In this document: one piece after another, positions 9,419 to 19,104 of the stretch
How positions within the stretch are numbered: position 1 is the stretch's first letter
How the letters are laid out: each line of letters opens with the position of its first letter
Position numbers and translations under genes: made by a program
Assembly (NCBI GenBank): GCA_963760285.1
Contig: CAVXCI010000001.1
Span: 2,046,001-2,110,000 of the forward strand
DNA length: 64,000 nt
Source of the DNA: PALSA-278 sp963760285
Lineage (GTDB): Bacteria; Acidobacteriota; Terriglobia; Acidiferrales; UBA7541
Reading direction: 5' to 3'
Notes under the pieces: generated by a model
Told to the model about the DNA's origin: nothing
Database searches by the model: none
What the model saw: only the letters and a program-made list of their open reading frames with translations

Positions 9419-9964
9419 CTAGAGTTTCAGCCAATGCAAAATCCACAGACCCAAACCCGCAAAAATGCCGGCGAGCCAGTCGTCGGCCATGATTCCCCAT
9501 CCGCCGACGAGCATCTCTGCCCGGCGAATGGGAAACGGCTTCCATATATCGAACCCGCGAAAAAGTATAAAACCCGCGAGGCAATATTTCCAGTTGAGGG
9601 GAGCGGCGGCGATGACAAAAGTGATGAGCTGGCCGGAAACTTCGTCAATGACGATGAACTGCGGGTCATGGATGCGCATTTCGCGCGCGTCGTAACCAGC
9701 GGCCCAGACGCCGATGACGGAAATAAAAAGAGTGAGCGGAACAGTGAGCCATAGAGCGCCGTAGCCGCTTACCGCTGGGCCGGGACTAAACGGAGAAACG
9801 CGCGAAGCCAGGGCGACCGCGGCGGTATAGAGCGCCACGCCGCCGAATGCCCCAAACGTGCCGGGCATGAGCGGCAGATAACCCAGGCCGCCTGCAGTGG
9901 CAATCCAGCGGGGCAGAATCGCGGGAATGCGCAGCGGTTTGGAGCCGTCAGGATTTTTCATCAT
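9419..9964 (-). CDS. pgpA: Phosphatidylglycerophosphatase A
   Basis: Dephosphorylates phosphatidylglycerophosphate to phosphatidylglycerol at the inner membrane. It is 181 residues. GLGYLPLMPGTFGAFGGVAL matches the family N-terminal motif (G-x-G-x-x-P-x-x-PGTxGS). DPQFIVIDEVSGQLITF holds the DExxG metal-binding site. GFILFRGFDIWKPFPIRRAE and GGWGIMADDWLAGIFAG complete the PgpA signature. Several membrane spans are predicted by hydrophobicity. The start ATG 9964 overlaps the yacG stop (ATGA). With plsY and gpsA it makes three phospholipid-synthesis genes within 6 kb. Confidence 0.92.
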   Translation of the reverse strand: MMKNPDGSKPLRIPAILPRWIATAGGLGYLPLMPGTFGAFGGVALYTAAVALASRVSPFSPGPAVSGYGALWLTVPLTLFISVIGVWAAGYDAREMRIHDPQFIVIDEVSGQLITFVIAAAPLNWKYCLAGFILFRGFDIWKPFPIRRAEMLVGGWGIMADDWLAGIFAGLGLWILHWLKL

Positions 9965-10158
9965 TTCTCATTAATTCCATCGCTGGAATCCTGCGAGGGA
10001 GGCAAACTGGTTTCGTCCGCGGCTGGTTCGGAAATCACGTAACGTTCGCTGGCCCAATTGCCGAGATCGAGCAAGCGGCAGCGTTCGCCGCAAAATGGAA
10101 ATTCTGGCATCGCATCGGAGTCCGTGGGCTTGCTGCAGATGGGGCAGTGCCAAAGCAT
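9961..10158 (-). CDS. yacG: DNA gyrase inhibitor YacG-type zinc protein
   Basis: A 65-residue zinc-finger protein. The four cysteines are in CPIC near the N-terminus and PFCGERCRLLDLGNWASE (C-x3-C plus the family's RLxDLGxW tail), which defines YacG. Known members bind GyrB and inhibit gyrase. The acidic C-terminal tail is family-like. It lies 15 bp downstream of rimO and overlaps pgpA by four bases, so all three are probably on one transcript. Confidence 0.88.
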   Translation of the reverse strand: MLWHCPICSKPTDSDAMPEFPFCGERCRLLDLGNWASERYVISEPAADETSLPPSQDSSDGINEK

Positions 10159-10173
10159 GGTGACGCTCCGTGT

Positions 10174-11685
10174 TCACCGCGCGTCCATGCGGGAGAAGGC
10201 TGGAACAGCGTCCGGCTGCGCGGCACGAAGGTTGGTGCGGCTGATTTGCACCAGCGTGGGCGCGGACTCCGCGGGACGTTCGATGGCGGGCGCAAGTTCT
10301 GATTGGAAATCCACAACGCGGCCGATGAGATCGTACTCCATCGCGCGTGTAATTTCGATGGTGGCGCGCGTGCCGGGAGCGGGGAGGGCGGCGCCATCCT
10401 CCAGCCCAGCAAATTCGTTGACGTAGATTTTGCCGTCAATTTCCGGCGCCATTCCTTCCAGGCGCGCTTCCCAGAGCATTTCGGCATCGCGCGCGGGCCC
10501 CTCCAGCATGGCGGTGAAGCGCCGGCCAACGCGGCGGCGAAGCTTGCGCTGGGAGATCTTGCGCTGCATGGTCATCAGTTCGTCGCGGCGGCGGGCGATG
10601 GTTTCCTCGTCCACCTTCGCGCCGTAGTTGTAGCTTTGGGCGCGATCCTCGTCGGAATAGGCGAAGACCCCCATCCAATCGAATTCAGCGGCGCGGACGA
10701 AATCGCGCAGCTCGCGGAAATCGCGCTCCGTTTCGCCCGGAAAGCCGACGATGAAGGAGGTGCGCAGGGAAACGCCGGGAATGGCGGCGCGAATGCGTTC
10801 GATAAGCTTCAGGAAAGCGTCGCCGTGAGAGCCGCGCTTCATGCGCGCCAGGACGCTGCGGCTGGCATGTTGCAGCGGCACGTCCATGTATTTCGCCAGG
10901 CGCTCGTGGCGGGCGATGGTATCCAGCAGGCGCGGAGTGATGCGGTTGGGATAGCAATAAAGAAAACGGACCCAGAGCAGAGGATCAATTTGCGCCAGCC
11001 GGTCGAGAAGGAGCGGGAGGCCATCGCGGAGGCCAAGGTCTTCGCCGAAAAAGGTTGTGTCCTGGCCGATCAAAGTGATTTCGCGAACTCCAGCGAGAGC
11101 CAGATTTTCAGCTTCGCGGACGACGGAATCAATTTGGCGGCTGCGGAAACGTCCACGCAACTGGGGAATGATGCAAAAAGTGCAGGGATGATCGCAGCCC
11201 TCGTTGATTTTGATATAGGCGGTGTGCCGTGGCGTGGCCACGATACGGGGCGTGAGGTCGTGGTAGAGATAAGTAGGCGCATCATCTTGCGCTGAGGCAG
11301 ACACGGGCAATTCGCCTGACGCCAGGCCATGGTCAGAATCCTCGCCACAAACCGCGAGAATTTGTTCCACCTCGCCGGTCCCAATCACCGCGTCCACTTC
11401 GGGAATCTGTTCGCGCAGCTGATCGCGGAATCGTTCCACCAAACATCCGGCGACGATGAGACGGCGGGCGCGGCCGGTCTTTTTCAGCTCGGCCATTTCG
11501 AGAATGGTGTTGACGGATTCCTGCTGCGCGGGAGCGATGAAGGAGCAGGTGTTGACCACCAGAACGTCGGCATCCTCGGCCCGGGGCGTGAGTTCGTAGC
11601 CGTGGCGCGCGAGGACACCCATCATCACCTCGCTGTCCACGAGGTTTTTCGGGCATCCGAGACTGACGAATCCAACTTTGGGCAT
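10174..11685 (-). CDS. rimO: Ribosomal protein S12 methylthiotransferase RimO
   Basis: Radical SAM enzyme adding a methylthio group to the S12 aspartate. It starts MPKVGFVSLGCPKNLVDSE (UPF0004 domain with the first cluster Cys). Further cluster cysteines are in VVNTCSFI and VAGCLVERF. The radical SAM CxxxCxxC is in EGCDHPCTFCIIPQLRG. GLRDGLPLLLDRLAQI and FIVGFPGETERDF are RimO-like. A TRAM domain follows (about residues 375-445). The final 55 or so residues after the TRAM domain are extra compared with most RimO proteins (about 440 residues) and have no recognisable motif. The frame is intact. Confidence 0.93.
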   Translation of the reverse strand: MPKVGFVSLGCPKNLVDSEVMMGVLARHGYELTPRAEDADVLVVNTCSFIAPAQQESVNTILEMAELKKTGRARRLIVAGCLVERFRDQLREQIPEVDAVIGTGEVEQILAVCGEDSDHGLASGELPVSASAQDDAPTYLYHDLTPRIVATPRHTAYIKINEGCDHPCTFCIIPQLRGRFRSRQIDSVVREAENLALAGVREITLIGQDTTFFGEDLGLRDGLPLLLDRLAQIDPLLWVRFLYCYPNRITPRLLDTIARHERLAKYMDVPLQHASRSVLARMKRGSHGDAFLKLIERIRAAIPGVSLRTSFIVGFPGETERDFRELRDFVRAAEFDWMGVFAYSDEDRAQSYNYGAKVDEETIARRRDELMTMQRKISQRKLRRRVGRRFTAMLEGPARDAEMLWEARLEGMAPEIDGKIYVNEFAGLEDGAALPAPGTRATIEITRAMEYDLIGRVVDFQSELAPAIERPAESAPTLVQISRTNLRAAQPDAVPAFSRMDAR

Positions 11686-11774
11686 GAAGAGAGAGGCTTA
11701 CATTCCGCTGACGTGGAAACTCCAAGTGTAGCACAGGGACGGTGCGTGGAATGAGATGTGGCGCCTGGATCAGG

Positions 11775-14048
11775 TCAGGGCGTGGCTGGCGGGCGATGGC
11801 CGCGAAGTAGACGGCGGATTTCCTCCAGAAGCGAAACCATGCGGCGGGAATCGGGACGGTCAAAACCGAAGCGGGCGGACTGGTAAAGCTCAGTGAGGGC
11901 GAAGACGGGTGCGGCGAATTGAGCTTCGCGGAGGCCGGCGGCGAATTCCAGGGGCGTCTGCGCGGCGGATTTCTTCCAGCCGGCGCGCTCCAAAAGACGC
12001 AGCATTTGGCGGTATTCGATCGCGGCAAGTGACGGCGACAGAGCCGAACCGCCAAAGCGGCGCGTCTTCCAACGCAAGAGTGTCGCAGTAACCCGGTCAC
12101 GGTGGCGCACCAGCCACCAGAGGGCCAGAAAAGCGAACAGCAGAACAAAGAGCGCGCGGCGGAATTGCTCGAGATGGGTGAGGACCTGGATCATGGCGTC
12201 CAGGGTGGTGCGGCGCTCGCGCTGAAAATATTGCAGCGCCGTGTGCTTCCAGTCTTGCGAGGAATGCTGAACGGTGCGTGCCAGAGTGAGTTGGTGGCTG
12301 AAATCGTAGTTCACCACCCATTCGCCCCAGGTGTACTGCATCCAGTCGAGATAAAGGGAGAGGCGATCCAGCAGCCCGTGGCTGCGCGGCGCGCCGGGGG
12401 GTGTTGGGTCAAAAGGAATCCAGCCGTGGCCGGGGAAATAGACTTCCACCCAGCTATGTGCGTCGCTGGCGCGGACGATGTAGTCGCCCGCGAGGTCGTT
12501 ATATTCGCCGGGAAGAAAGCCGGTGACATAACGCGCGGGAACTCCGGAGGCGCGCAGCAGGACGGCCATGGCCGTGGCGAAATATTCGCAATGTCCGGCG
12601 CGTCGCTGGAAAAGAAAATAGGCCAGGGGATCGCTCCCAGGGTTTCCGCGAAGATCGAGGGTGTAGGAATAGTGCGCGTGGAGATAGTCGCTGATGGCCG
12701 CGGCTTTGTCGTAAGGATTGGAAGCATGAGCGGTGATCTGCGCGGCGAGAGCGGTGATGCGCGGGTCCAGCTTTGGAAGCTGGAGATAAGTATTGAGAAT
12801 TTCGGGTGAATAGATGGTGGAATCCTGGCGAAGAAGCGGGGCAGGATAAATCGGCAGATGAGAAGTGGCCTCGTAACGGATGGCCAGTCCGCTGGCGGCG
12901 GGACGGAAGATGGATCCCGTGGCATCAATGACGAGATAGCCGTGGTGCACGACGGCTTCGGGGCGTCCGATTTCGCCGCCGAAAATCCCGCTGATGGAAG
13001 AGGGGCGGGCGGCGAGGAAGAGCGCATTGGTGGCGATAGGCTCAAGCAGAACGGTGTAACGGAACGGCGCGTTACCGGGAGCATCCGCCGCGCCGGAAAA
13101 ATTGTAGCTGCCATCCAGAGACGCGGTGACCACGTCGGCGGCGTGCGAGGAAGTGAACCAATGGCTGCCGTCGAATGTAGTGAGCACGATGCCGCGCCAG
13201 CGAACCAGTTCGGCGCGGGCTGGGTCGCCCTCCACGCGGACGCGCATCACCAGCGCGCTGCTCTGTTTAATCTGGCCGATTTCGCCGAGGGCCACGTTTT
13301 CGCTGAAGCCGGACATCAATTCGGGCGCGGGATGAAAAGCGCTCCAGTAGCCGGTGGTGAAGCGGGGAATTAGAAGGAAAAGGAAGCCGCCGAGAATCAA
13401 AGTCGCCAGAGCGACGAGAGCGGAAGTCGCGCTCAGAGCGCGATAAAGGCGCCGCGCGGAAGATGTACCGGCGTCCAGCGCGGGAGTGATAGCGCCGTCC
13501 GCGCCGCGGCCCATTTCGAAGCTGGAGAAAGTGGAAACGGCCAGCGCCAGGAAGAGCGCCAGCGCAATGAGATAGCCCGGATCCACGGTCAGAATGGCGG
13601 CGGCCAACATGCAGGCGAAGGAAAGCATGGCCAGGAAAATTCCGTCACGCCGCGTGTGGAGGGAATAGAGACGCACCAGAGTGGCGAACAGCAACAGATG
13701 AACGGAAGCGAGCAGCGCGGAATAGAGCAGTGGGTTGGGCGCGCCCTCGGAAATGCGCGTGGAGACGAACCAAAGGTCGGCGGGGAAGAAGAGGAAGTAG
13801 GCCAGTACAAGAGTGGTGGCCATGGAAGGCGAAAGCTCCGGAGGACGGCGCAGGATCAAGCGAACGAATTTGTAGATCAATGCGAGCGGGACGACGAAGG
13901 TGGTGAGCAGGTCCAGCTTACCGGTGAAAGTAACGGCCAGCGCGCCGGTGGCGGCGAGGAGGCAGAGAGAAACCTCAAAGTAACGCTGCAAAGCCGAAGG
14001 TGGTGCAGTGGGCGCGCGGGCAGTGACAGCCATATCCATTGGTTTCAT
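11775..14048 (-). CDS. TgpA-like membrane transglutaminase (DUF3488/transglutaminase core)
   Basis: About 757 residues. The N-terminal third has around six membrane spans (DUF3488). A periplasmic region follows, then a transglutaminase-like core with the Cys-His-Asp triad in AGHCEYFATAMAVLLR, ASDAHSWVEVYFPGHGW and PFDPTPPG. A further membrane span (ALFVLLFAFLALWWLVRHRD) and a cytosolic DUF4129-like tail close the protein. Pseudomonas TgpA is the nearest described relative; its substrate is unknown. ATG 14048 is preferred because the frame upstream has no hydrophobic or conserved content; ATG 14039 and 14033 are alternatives. With moxR and DUF58 it makes the usual MoxR-DUF58-TgpA set, here interrupted by mutY. 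Confidence 0.85.
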   Translation of the reverse strand: MKPMDMAVTARAPTAPPSALQRYFEVSLCLLAATGALAVTFTGKLDLLTTFVVPLALIYKFVRLILRRPPELSPSMATTLVLAYFLFFPADLWFVSTRISEGAPNPLLYSALLASVHLLLFATLVRLYSLHTRRDGIFLAMLSFACMLAAAILTVDPGYLIALALFLALAVSTFSSFEMGRGADGAITPALDAGTSSARRLYRALSATSALVALATLILGGFLFLLIPRFTTGYWSAFHPAPELMSGFSENVALGEIGQIKQSSALVMRVRVEGDPARAELVRWRGIVLTTFDGSHWFTSSHAADVVTASLDGSYNFSGAADAPGNAPFRYTVLLEPIATNALFLAARPSSISGIFGGEIGRPEAVVHHGYLVIDATGSIFRPAASGLAIRYEATSHLPIYPAPLLRQDSTIYSPEILNTYLQLPKLDPRITALAAQITAHASNPYDKAAAISDYLHAHYSYTLDLRGNPGSDPLAYFLFQRRAGHCEYFATAMAVLLRASGVPARYVTGFLPGEYNDLAGDYIVRASDAHSWVEVYFPGHGWIPFDPTPPGAPRSHGLLDRLSLYLDWMQYTWGEWVVNYDFSHQLTLARTVQHSSQDWKHTALQYFQRERRTTLDAMIQVLTHLEQFRRALFVLLFAFLALWWLVRHRDRVTATLLRWKTRRFGGSALSPSLAAIEYRQMLRLLERAGWKKSAAQTPLEFAAGLREAQFAAPVFALTELYQSARFGFDRPDSRRMVSLLEEIRRLLRGHRPPATP

Positions 14049-14146
14049 TTTAGCAGCGAGTGGTTGCAGCGCGTTTTTCAGATGAGAGGGATGATGCGTT
14101 GGCGGAAACAGCGCACCGCTAAGCGTTGGAAGACGGCGCAACGTAA

Positions 14147-15283
14147 TTAACTGAGTTGCGGCGCTGCATCCAGCGCGGCCAAAGCAATTTTGCGCGTGGC
14201 GCTGGAGATGGCCATGCGCGCCACGCTGGTGAGGGGCACAATTTGCGTATCGCGGCGGCGGGGCAAGCGCGGAACATCAACGATAAATGGCAGAAGCCGC
14301 ACGTTGCGAAAGGTGACGCCGTGGCGAAGAGCCGAAAGTGGGCGGAGTGATTTCACTCGCAGCCGCAAGTGATCGCGGAGGTAGCGGCGAAGTTCGGCGG
14401 CGCCATCGGAGTGAATTTCGACGGCTGGAAACTGGCGAAGCCGCGAAAAGAGAACATGGTCGTGGCGGCCGGGATTGCGGAGAAGCAACGTGTATCCGCG
14501 CGGGTCGCGCAGGACGGCGGCGGCCAGCGAAACGCGAACGCCGGCGGGTTTGATGCGTGGCGTGGGAATTTCGCCGGTAACACCGAGCGCGCGGGCGCGG
14601 CACCACCGCGCGACGGGGCAGACATCGCAACGCGGCGAGCGCGGCGTGCAGATGGTTTCGCCCAGTTCCATGAGCGCCTGATTCCAGTCGCCGGGGGCGC
14701 GCGCGTCCAGCAGGAGTTGGGCCTGGTTCTGCAGATTTCGCCACATGCGCGGCTGGCGAAGCGGGCCGTGCAGCGCGCCGAGGCGGGCGAGAACGCGGGC
14801 TACGTTGCCGTCGAGGACGGCGAGCGGTTCATCGAAGGCAATACTGAAGATAGCCGCGAGAGTGTAACTACCGATCCCGGGCAGGGCGCGGGCCAGTTGG
14901 ACATCGCGGGGGAATTTTCCTCCGTGGCGGGCGACGATGTCCCGCGCGGCACGATGCAAATTGCGCGCGCGCTGGTAGTAGCCCAGTCCGGACCACAGGC
15001 GGAGAACTTCGGCCTGCGGAGCGGCGGCCAGAGCGCGCAGCGACGGGAATTGTTTCAGGAAGCGCGCGTAGTAGCCAAGCACGGCGGCGATGCGCGTCTG
15101 CTGCAGCATGATTTCCGCCAGCCAGACGCGGTAGGGATTGCGCGATTGTCGCCAGGGGAGATCGCGCTGGTGGACGCGAAACCAGCCCAGAAGGCGCCGG
15201 CGAAAAGAGGGAAGCCCGCGATGTTGAAGCAGTGTTTCCGGAGCCGAATGCGAAGCGCGAGGGGGCACGCGGCATTTTCGCAT
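14147..15283 (-). CDS. mutY: A/G-specific adenine DNA glycosylase
   Basis: Removes adenine paired with 8-oxoguanine. The HhH-GPD fold carries WLAEIMLQQTRIAAVLGYY (catalytic Glu), LPGIGSYTLAAIFSIAFDEP and VLDGNVARVLARL (catalytic Asp). The 4Fe-4S loop is CTPRSPRCDVCPVARWC (C-x6-C-x2-C-x5-C). A degraded NUDIX-like 8-oxoG recognition domain follows (VSLAAAVLRDPRGYTLLLR). The frame is also open to a GTG at 15355 that would overlap the DUF58 gene by 40 bp. ATG 15283 is my choice because the conserved region starts well after it; there is no convincing ribosome site at either. Its position inside a MoxR-DUF58-TgpA set is unusual. Confidence 0.9.
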   Translation of the reverse strand: MRKCRVPPRASHSAPETLLQHRGLPSFRRRLLGWFRVHQRDLPWRQSRNPYRVWLAEIMLQQTRIAAVLGYYARFLKQFPSLRALAAAPQAEVLRLWSGLGYYQRARNLHRAARDIVARHGGKFPRDVQLARALPGIGSYTLAAIFSIAFDEPLAVLDGNVARVLARLGALHGPLRQPRMWRNLQNQAQLLLDARAPGDWNQALMELGETICTPRSPRCDVCPVARWCRARALGVTGEIPTPRIKPAGVRVSLAAAVLRDPRGYTLLLRNPGRHDHVLFSRLRQFPAVEIHSDGAAELRRYLRDHLRLRVKSLRPLSALRHGVTFRNVRLLPFIVDVPRLPRRRDTQIVPLTSVARMAISSATRKIALAALDAAPQLS

Positions 15284-15315
15284 AGCGCGGGCAGCGGCGG
15301 AATTGGCGGAAGGGG

Positions 15316-16658
15316 TTAAAGCGAGTCGAGAAAAATGAAGTAGGAGGATGTCCACATGCCGGTGGGAATGGAGCCGCGAGAGCGCTCGGTGAAAATGATT
15401 TTGAAGACGCTGGGATCGGCGGCCAGCGTATCCAGAAAATCTCCCCCCGAACCGGGAGGTTCGGGTTCGATCAGCGCGAGTTCGCGCAGCGCGGCATAAA
15501 TGATTTCGCTTGTGGGAGCCATGGGCGTGGAGGCGCGGGCGGTGCGAAGCTGCGCCACGGCCTGAATTTCGGAGAAGTGCCAGGCGAGGCAGGCTGCCAG
15601 CGTGACGGCGCGCTCGAAGCGGTCACGATGGAGTCCATCCTCGACGGATGGCCTGGAACGCCCGACCGGGGCGCGGAAAGGGTCGAGCACAATCATCACG
15701 CGGCGCTCGTCTTCGCGGGCATATTCGCGGACTTTCAGCGAGCCGGTGCGCGCCGTGACTTTCCAGTCCACGGAGCGGGCGCTGTCCGATTCATGGAATT
15801 CGCGTATGGAGTGAAGTTCGTGTCCGCGTCCGCGATAGAAACTGGCGATTTCGCCGCTGAGCAGCGGGAGCAATTCATAAAAGGCTTCGGTGGGCTCCAC
15901 GCGCGGATAGACGATGAGTTCGGCATGCCAATCTATCCGGCGGGATTTTTCGAGAAAGCCGAAGGGAAAGCGGGTGCGAAGAGACAGGCTTTCCTGATGG
16001 TAACGTCCGCGGCGCGGAAACAGGACATCCACGCGCTGCGTGACGGATGAGCGATGCGGCACATAGGGAAAATAGACCCGCCGGGAAAGAATTTCCGCCG
16101 CGCCGGGCGGGTTTTTGGCGCTGCCAGTCACGCATAGAGAGAAGGACGGCAGGCGGAGTTTTTCATTGATGAGCTGCACGCAAGCCAGAACGGGCTGTCC
16201 GGCGAAAACATGCTCGGGCAGATCGAATTGGAGTTCGACGCCGGAAAGAACGATGCGCGAGAGGATTCCGGAAACCAGAATTCCCGCGAGGAGGCAGGCG
16301 AGCACCAGGAACAGCAGATTGTTGCCGGTGTTGACGGCTGCAAGGAGAAGAACCAGCACCGCGCCGAGATAGATAAGTCCCTCGCGCGTGAGGCGGTAAT
16401 CCACCTGATCGGTAAGCCAGCGCAAACTGGAGCGGCGCGCCAGCGTGGGCACAATGGTGACGGCCACCCACCCGGCCAGCGCCAGCGCCGCAAAGGCAGT
16501 GCCCGCGGCCAGCCAAACACGGCCCATTTCCGAAGCCGCGGCGGACGCCAGGGCCAGCAGAAGCGCCAGCGCGAGCATTCCCATGGCCATGGCGAAGGCG
16601 CGCCACGCGCTCATTTCGCCGGGAGGCAGCCGGCGGAGGAGAGAGGCCATGAAACTCA

Positions 16659-16659
<1 letters not shown>
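15316..16659 (-). CDS. DUF58 domain membrane protein
   Basis: 447 residues. Two pairs of membrane spans lie in the first 125 residues (for example MGMLALALLLALASAAASEM and LIYLGAVLVLLLAAV). The DUF58 signature follows, with HELHSIREFHESDSARSVDWK and TARTGSLKVREYAREDERRV (the RxYxxGDxxRxIdWk-like region), then a vWA-like stretch MIVLDPF. DUF58 proteins work with MoxR ATPases in a poorly defined maturation or stress role. The start ATG shares a base with the moxR TGA (TGATG), so translation is coupled. Confidence 0.87.
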
Positions 16660-17618
<959 letters not shown>

Positions 17619-17624
<6 letters not shown>

Positions 17625-17647
17625 TTCCAGAATCCTTCTGCTACAAA
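17619..17647 (+). promoter_or_regulatory. Sigma-70-like promoter for tRNA-Val
   Basis: TTGCAT (17619-17624) and TACAAA (17642-17647) are separated by 17 bases. The -10 element ends 15 bases before the mature tRNA 5' end, leaving room for a short leader. The -35 element overlaps the divergent moxR start codon. Confidence 0.42.
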
Positions 17648-17662
17648 CAGTTTTGCGGCTCG

Positions 17663-17739
17663 GGGCGATTAGCTCAGTTGGTTAGAGCGCTCCCCTCACA
17701 CGGGAGAGGTCCGAGGTTCAAGTCCTTGATCGCCCACCA
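17663..17739 (+). tRNA. tRNA-Val (anticodon CAC)
   Basis: A full cloverleaf can be drawn. The acceptor stem GGGCGAT pairs with ATCGCCC, the D arm is in AGCTCAGTTGGTTAGAGC, and the anticodon stem CTCCC/GGGAG has a loop reading CTCACAC, giving anticodon CAC for GUG (Val). The T arm contains GGTTCAAGTCC. The discriminator is A, and CCA is encoded at 17737-17739. It stands alone between divergent moxR and the DUF4149 gene. Confidence 0.95.
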
Positions 17740-17841
17740 TTTTTGCGATTCCCGCCCCAAAGACTGCAAATTATATGATGCGCGTTCCGGCGCTGGCGAA
17801 GGAAGGGGATTTCGCTGGAACTCCATTCTAGCGGATTTGCC

Positions 17842-18306
17842 ATGAACAGCTTCCTGCGATTTCTTCAAATTTTCACGCTGGGCACGTGGGTGGGCGGAAT
17901 TTTGTTCCTCAGCTTTGTGCTGGCGCCGGGGGCGTTCACGCTGCTGAGCAGCCGCGACCAGGCGGGGACGCTGGTGGGATTTTCGCTGGCGCGATTGCAC
18001 ATTGCCGGAATCATTCTGGGAGCGATCTACGTGCTGGCGTCGCTGGTCCTCGCCAAATCCGTCGCCGCGCTGGGACGCCCCGCGGTTCTTTGTGTGATCG
18101 CCATGGTGGTTCTCACGGCAATTTCCCAATGGGGAGTCACCAGCCGCATGTCCGCGTTGCGCCATCAGATGGGTTCCGTTGACGCCACGCCGGCGGAAAA
18201 TCCGCTGCGTGCGGAATTTGACCGGCTGCACAAAATCTCCGTAAGGCTGGAAAGCGGGACGCTGCTTCTGGGCATCGCCGCGATTTATCTCACTGGGCGG
18301 CAGTAG
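17842..18306 (+). CDS. DUF4149 family membrane protein
   Basis: 154 residues with four hydrophobic spans: FLQIFTLGTWVGGILFLSFV, IAGIILGAIYVLASLVLA, AVLCVIAMVVLTAISQWGV and SGTLLLGIAAIYLTG. The layout (GxWvGgilFlsFvlaP near the N-terminus, then RLHkiSvrLe before the last span) matches DUF4149. Function unknown. It starts at ATG 17842, converges with the glycosylase gene downstream, and is separated from the tRNA by about 100 bases. Confidence 0.78.
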   Translation: MNSFLRFLQIFTLGTWVGGILFLSFVLAPGAFTLLSSRDQAGTLVGFSLARLHIAGIILGAIYVLASLVLAKSVAALGRPAVLCVIAMVVLTAISQWGVTSRMSALRHQMGSVDATPAENPLRAEFDRLHKISVRLESGTLLLGIAAIYLTGRQ

Positions 18307-18321
18307 AAAAATTCTCCAGCG

Positions 18322-18337
18322 CGCGCATGCATGCGCG
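18322..18337. repeat. Perfect 16-bp palindrome between convergent genes
   Basis: CGCGCATGCATGCGCG equals its own reverse complement and lies in the 56-bp gap between the ends of the DUF4149 gene (+) and the glycosylase gene (-). It could be a short two-way transcription stop or a protein-binding site. There is no following T-run. Confidence 0.4.
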
Positions 18338-18362
18338 TATCCCGAAAACCTTCGTCCGCATT

Positions 18363-19055
18363 TTATTTCCGCGATTTCTTTTTCTTCTTCACCGCGGGCT
18401 TGGCTTTCCTGGCGGCGTCGAAGAGATCCACGGCGCGCCAGAGATACCAACTGGCTACGGAACGATAGGGGCGCCATCGTTCGCTGAAGGGAACCAGTTC
18501 CCTGGGCTTGGGATGTTTGCGGCGGCGATAGGTGATGGCGAAACCGCGCTGCACGCCGAAATCGGTGATGGGAAAAACGTCCGGGCGGCCGAGGCGGAAG
18601 AGAAGCATCATCTGGACGGTCCAAACGCCGATGCCGCGCACGGCGGTGAGGCGCGTGAGAATTTCATCGTCGGGCAATTTCAATATTTCCGTGAACGACG
18701 GCACCACGCCGGCGACGGTTTTTTCCGCCAGGTCGCGCAGCGCGGCGGTCTTCTGGCGCGAAAGGCCCACGGCGCGAAGCTGCGCATCCGTGGCGGCGAG
18801 AATTTGCGGGGGCGCGGGAATTTTTCCGCCGCCAACTTGTTCCTTTAGCCGGCCGAAGATGGTGGCGGCGGCTTTGCCGTGAAGCTGTTGGTAGATGATG
18901 GCTTCGAGGAGCGCTTCGTAAGGCGTGGGGTGGGTGTCCATCTCCATGCGAAAGGGACCGACGCGGTCAATCAGCGCCGCGAGGCGTGCGTCCGCCTTCT
19001 TCAGGTGGCGAATGGCGTGGCGATGGTTGAACGGGTACGCCTGTTTTCGTTTCAT
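18363..19055 (-). CDS. DNA-3-methyladenine glycosylase II-like (AlkA/HhH-GPD) protein
   Basis: 230 residues. It has an HhH-GPD fold: PYEALLEAIIYQQLHGKAAA, then the hairpin region LTAVRGIGVWTVQMMLLFRL, and PDVFPITDFGVQRG with the catalytic Asp in the expected place. It lacks the N-terminal AlkA domain of E. coli AlkA (282 residues), like the shorter MAG/MPG-II enzymes. It excises alkylated purines by family analogy. The C-terminus is a run of lysines (KPAVKKKKKSRK). The start ATG 19055 is divergent from ychF with a 49-bp gap. Confidence 0.87.
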   Translation of the reverse strand: MKRKQAYPFNHRHAIRHLKKADARLAALIDRVGPFRMEMDTHPTPYEALLEAIIYQQLHGKAAATIFGRLKEQVGGGKIPAPPQILAATDAQLRAVGLSRQKTAALRDLAEKTVAGVVPSFTEILKLPDDEILTRLTAVRGIGVWTVQMMLLFRLGRPDVFPITDFGVQRGFAITYRRRKHPKPRELVPFSERWRPYRSVASWYLWRAVDLFDAARKAKPAVKKKKKSRK

Positions 19056-19104
19056 GCGCAGCCTTTCCGGGCCAACCGGCAGCGTATGCTAGTATCACAA
19101 CCGC

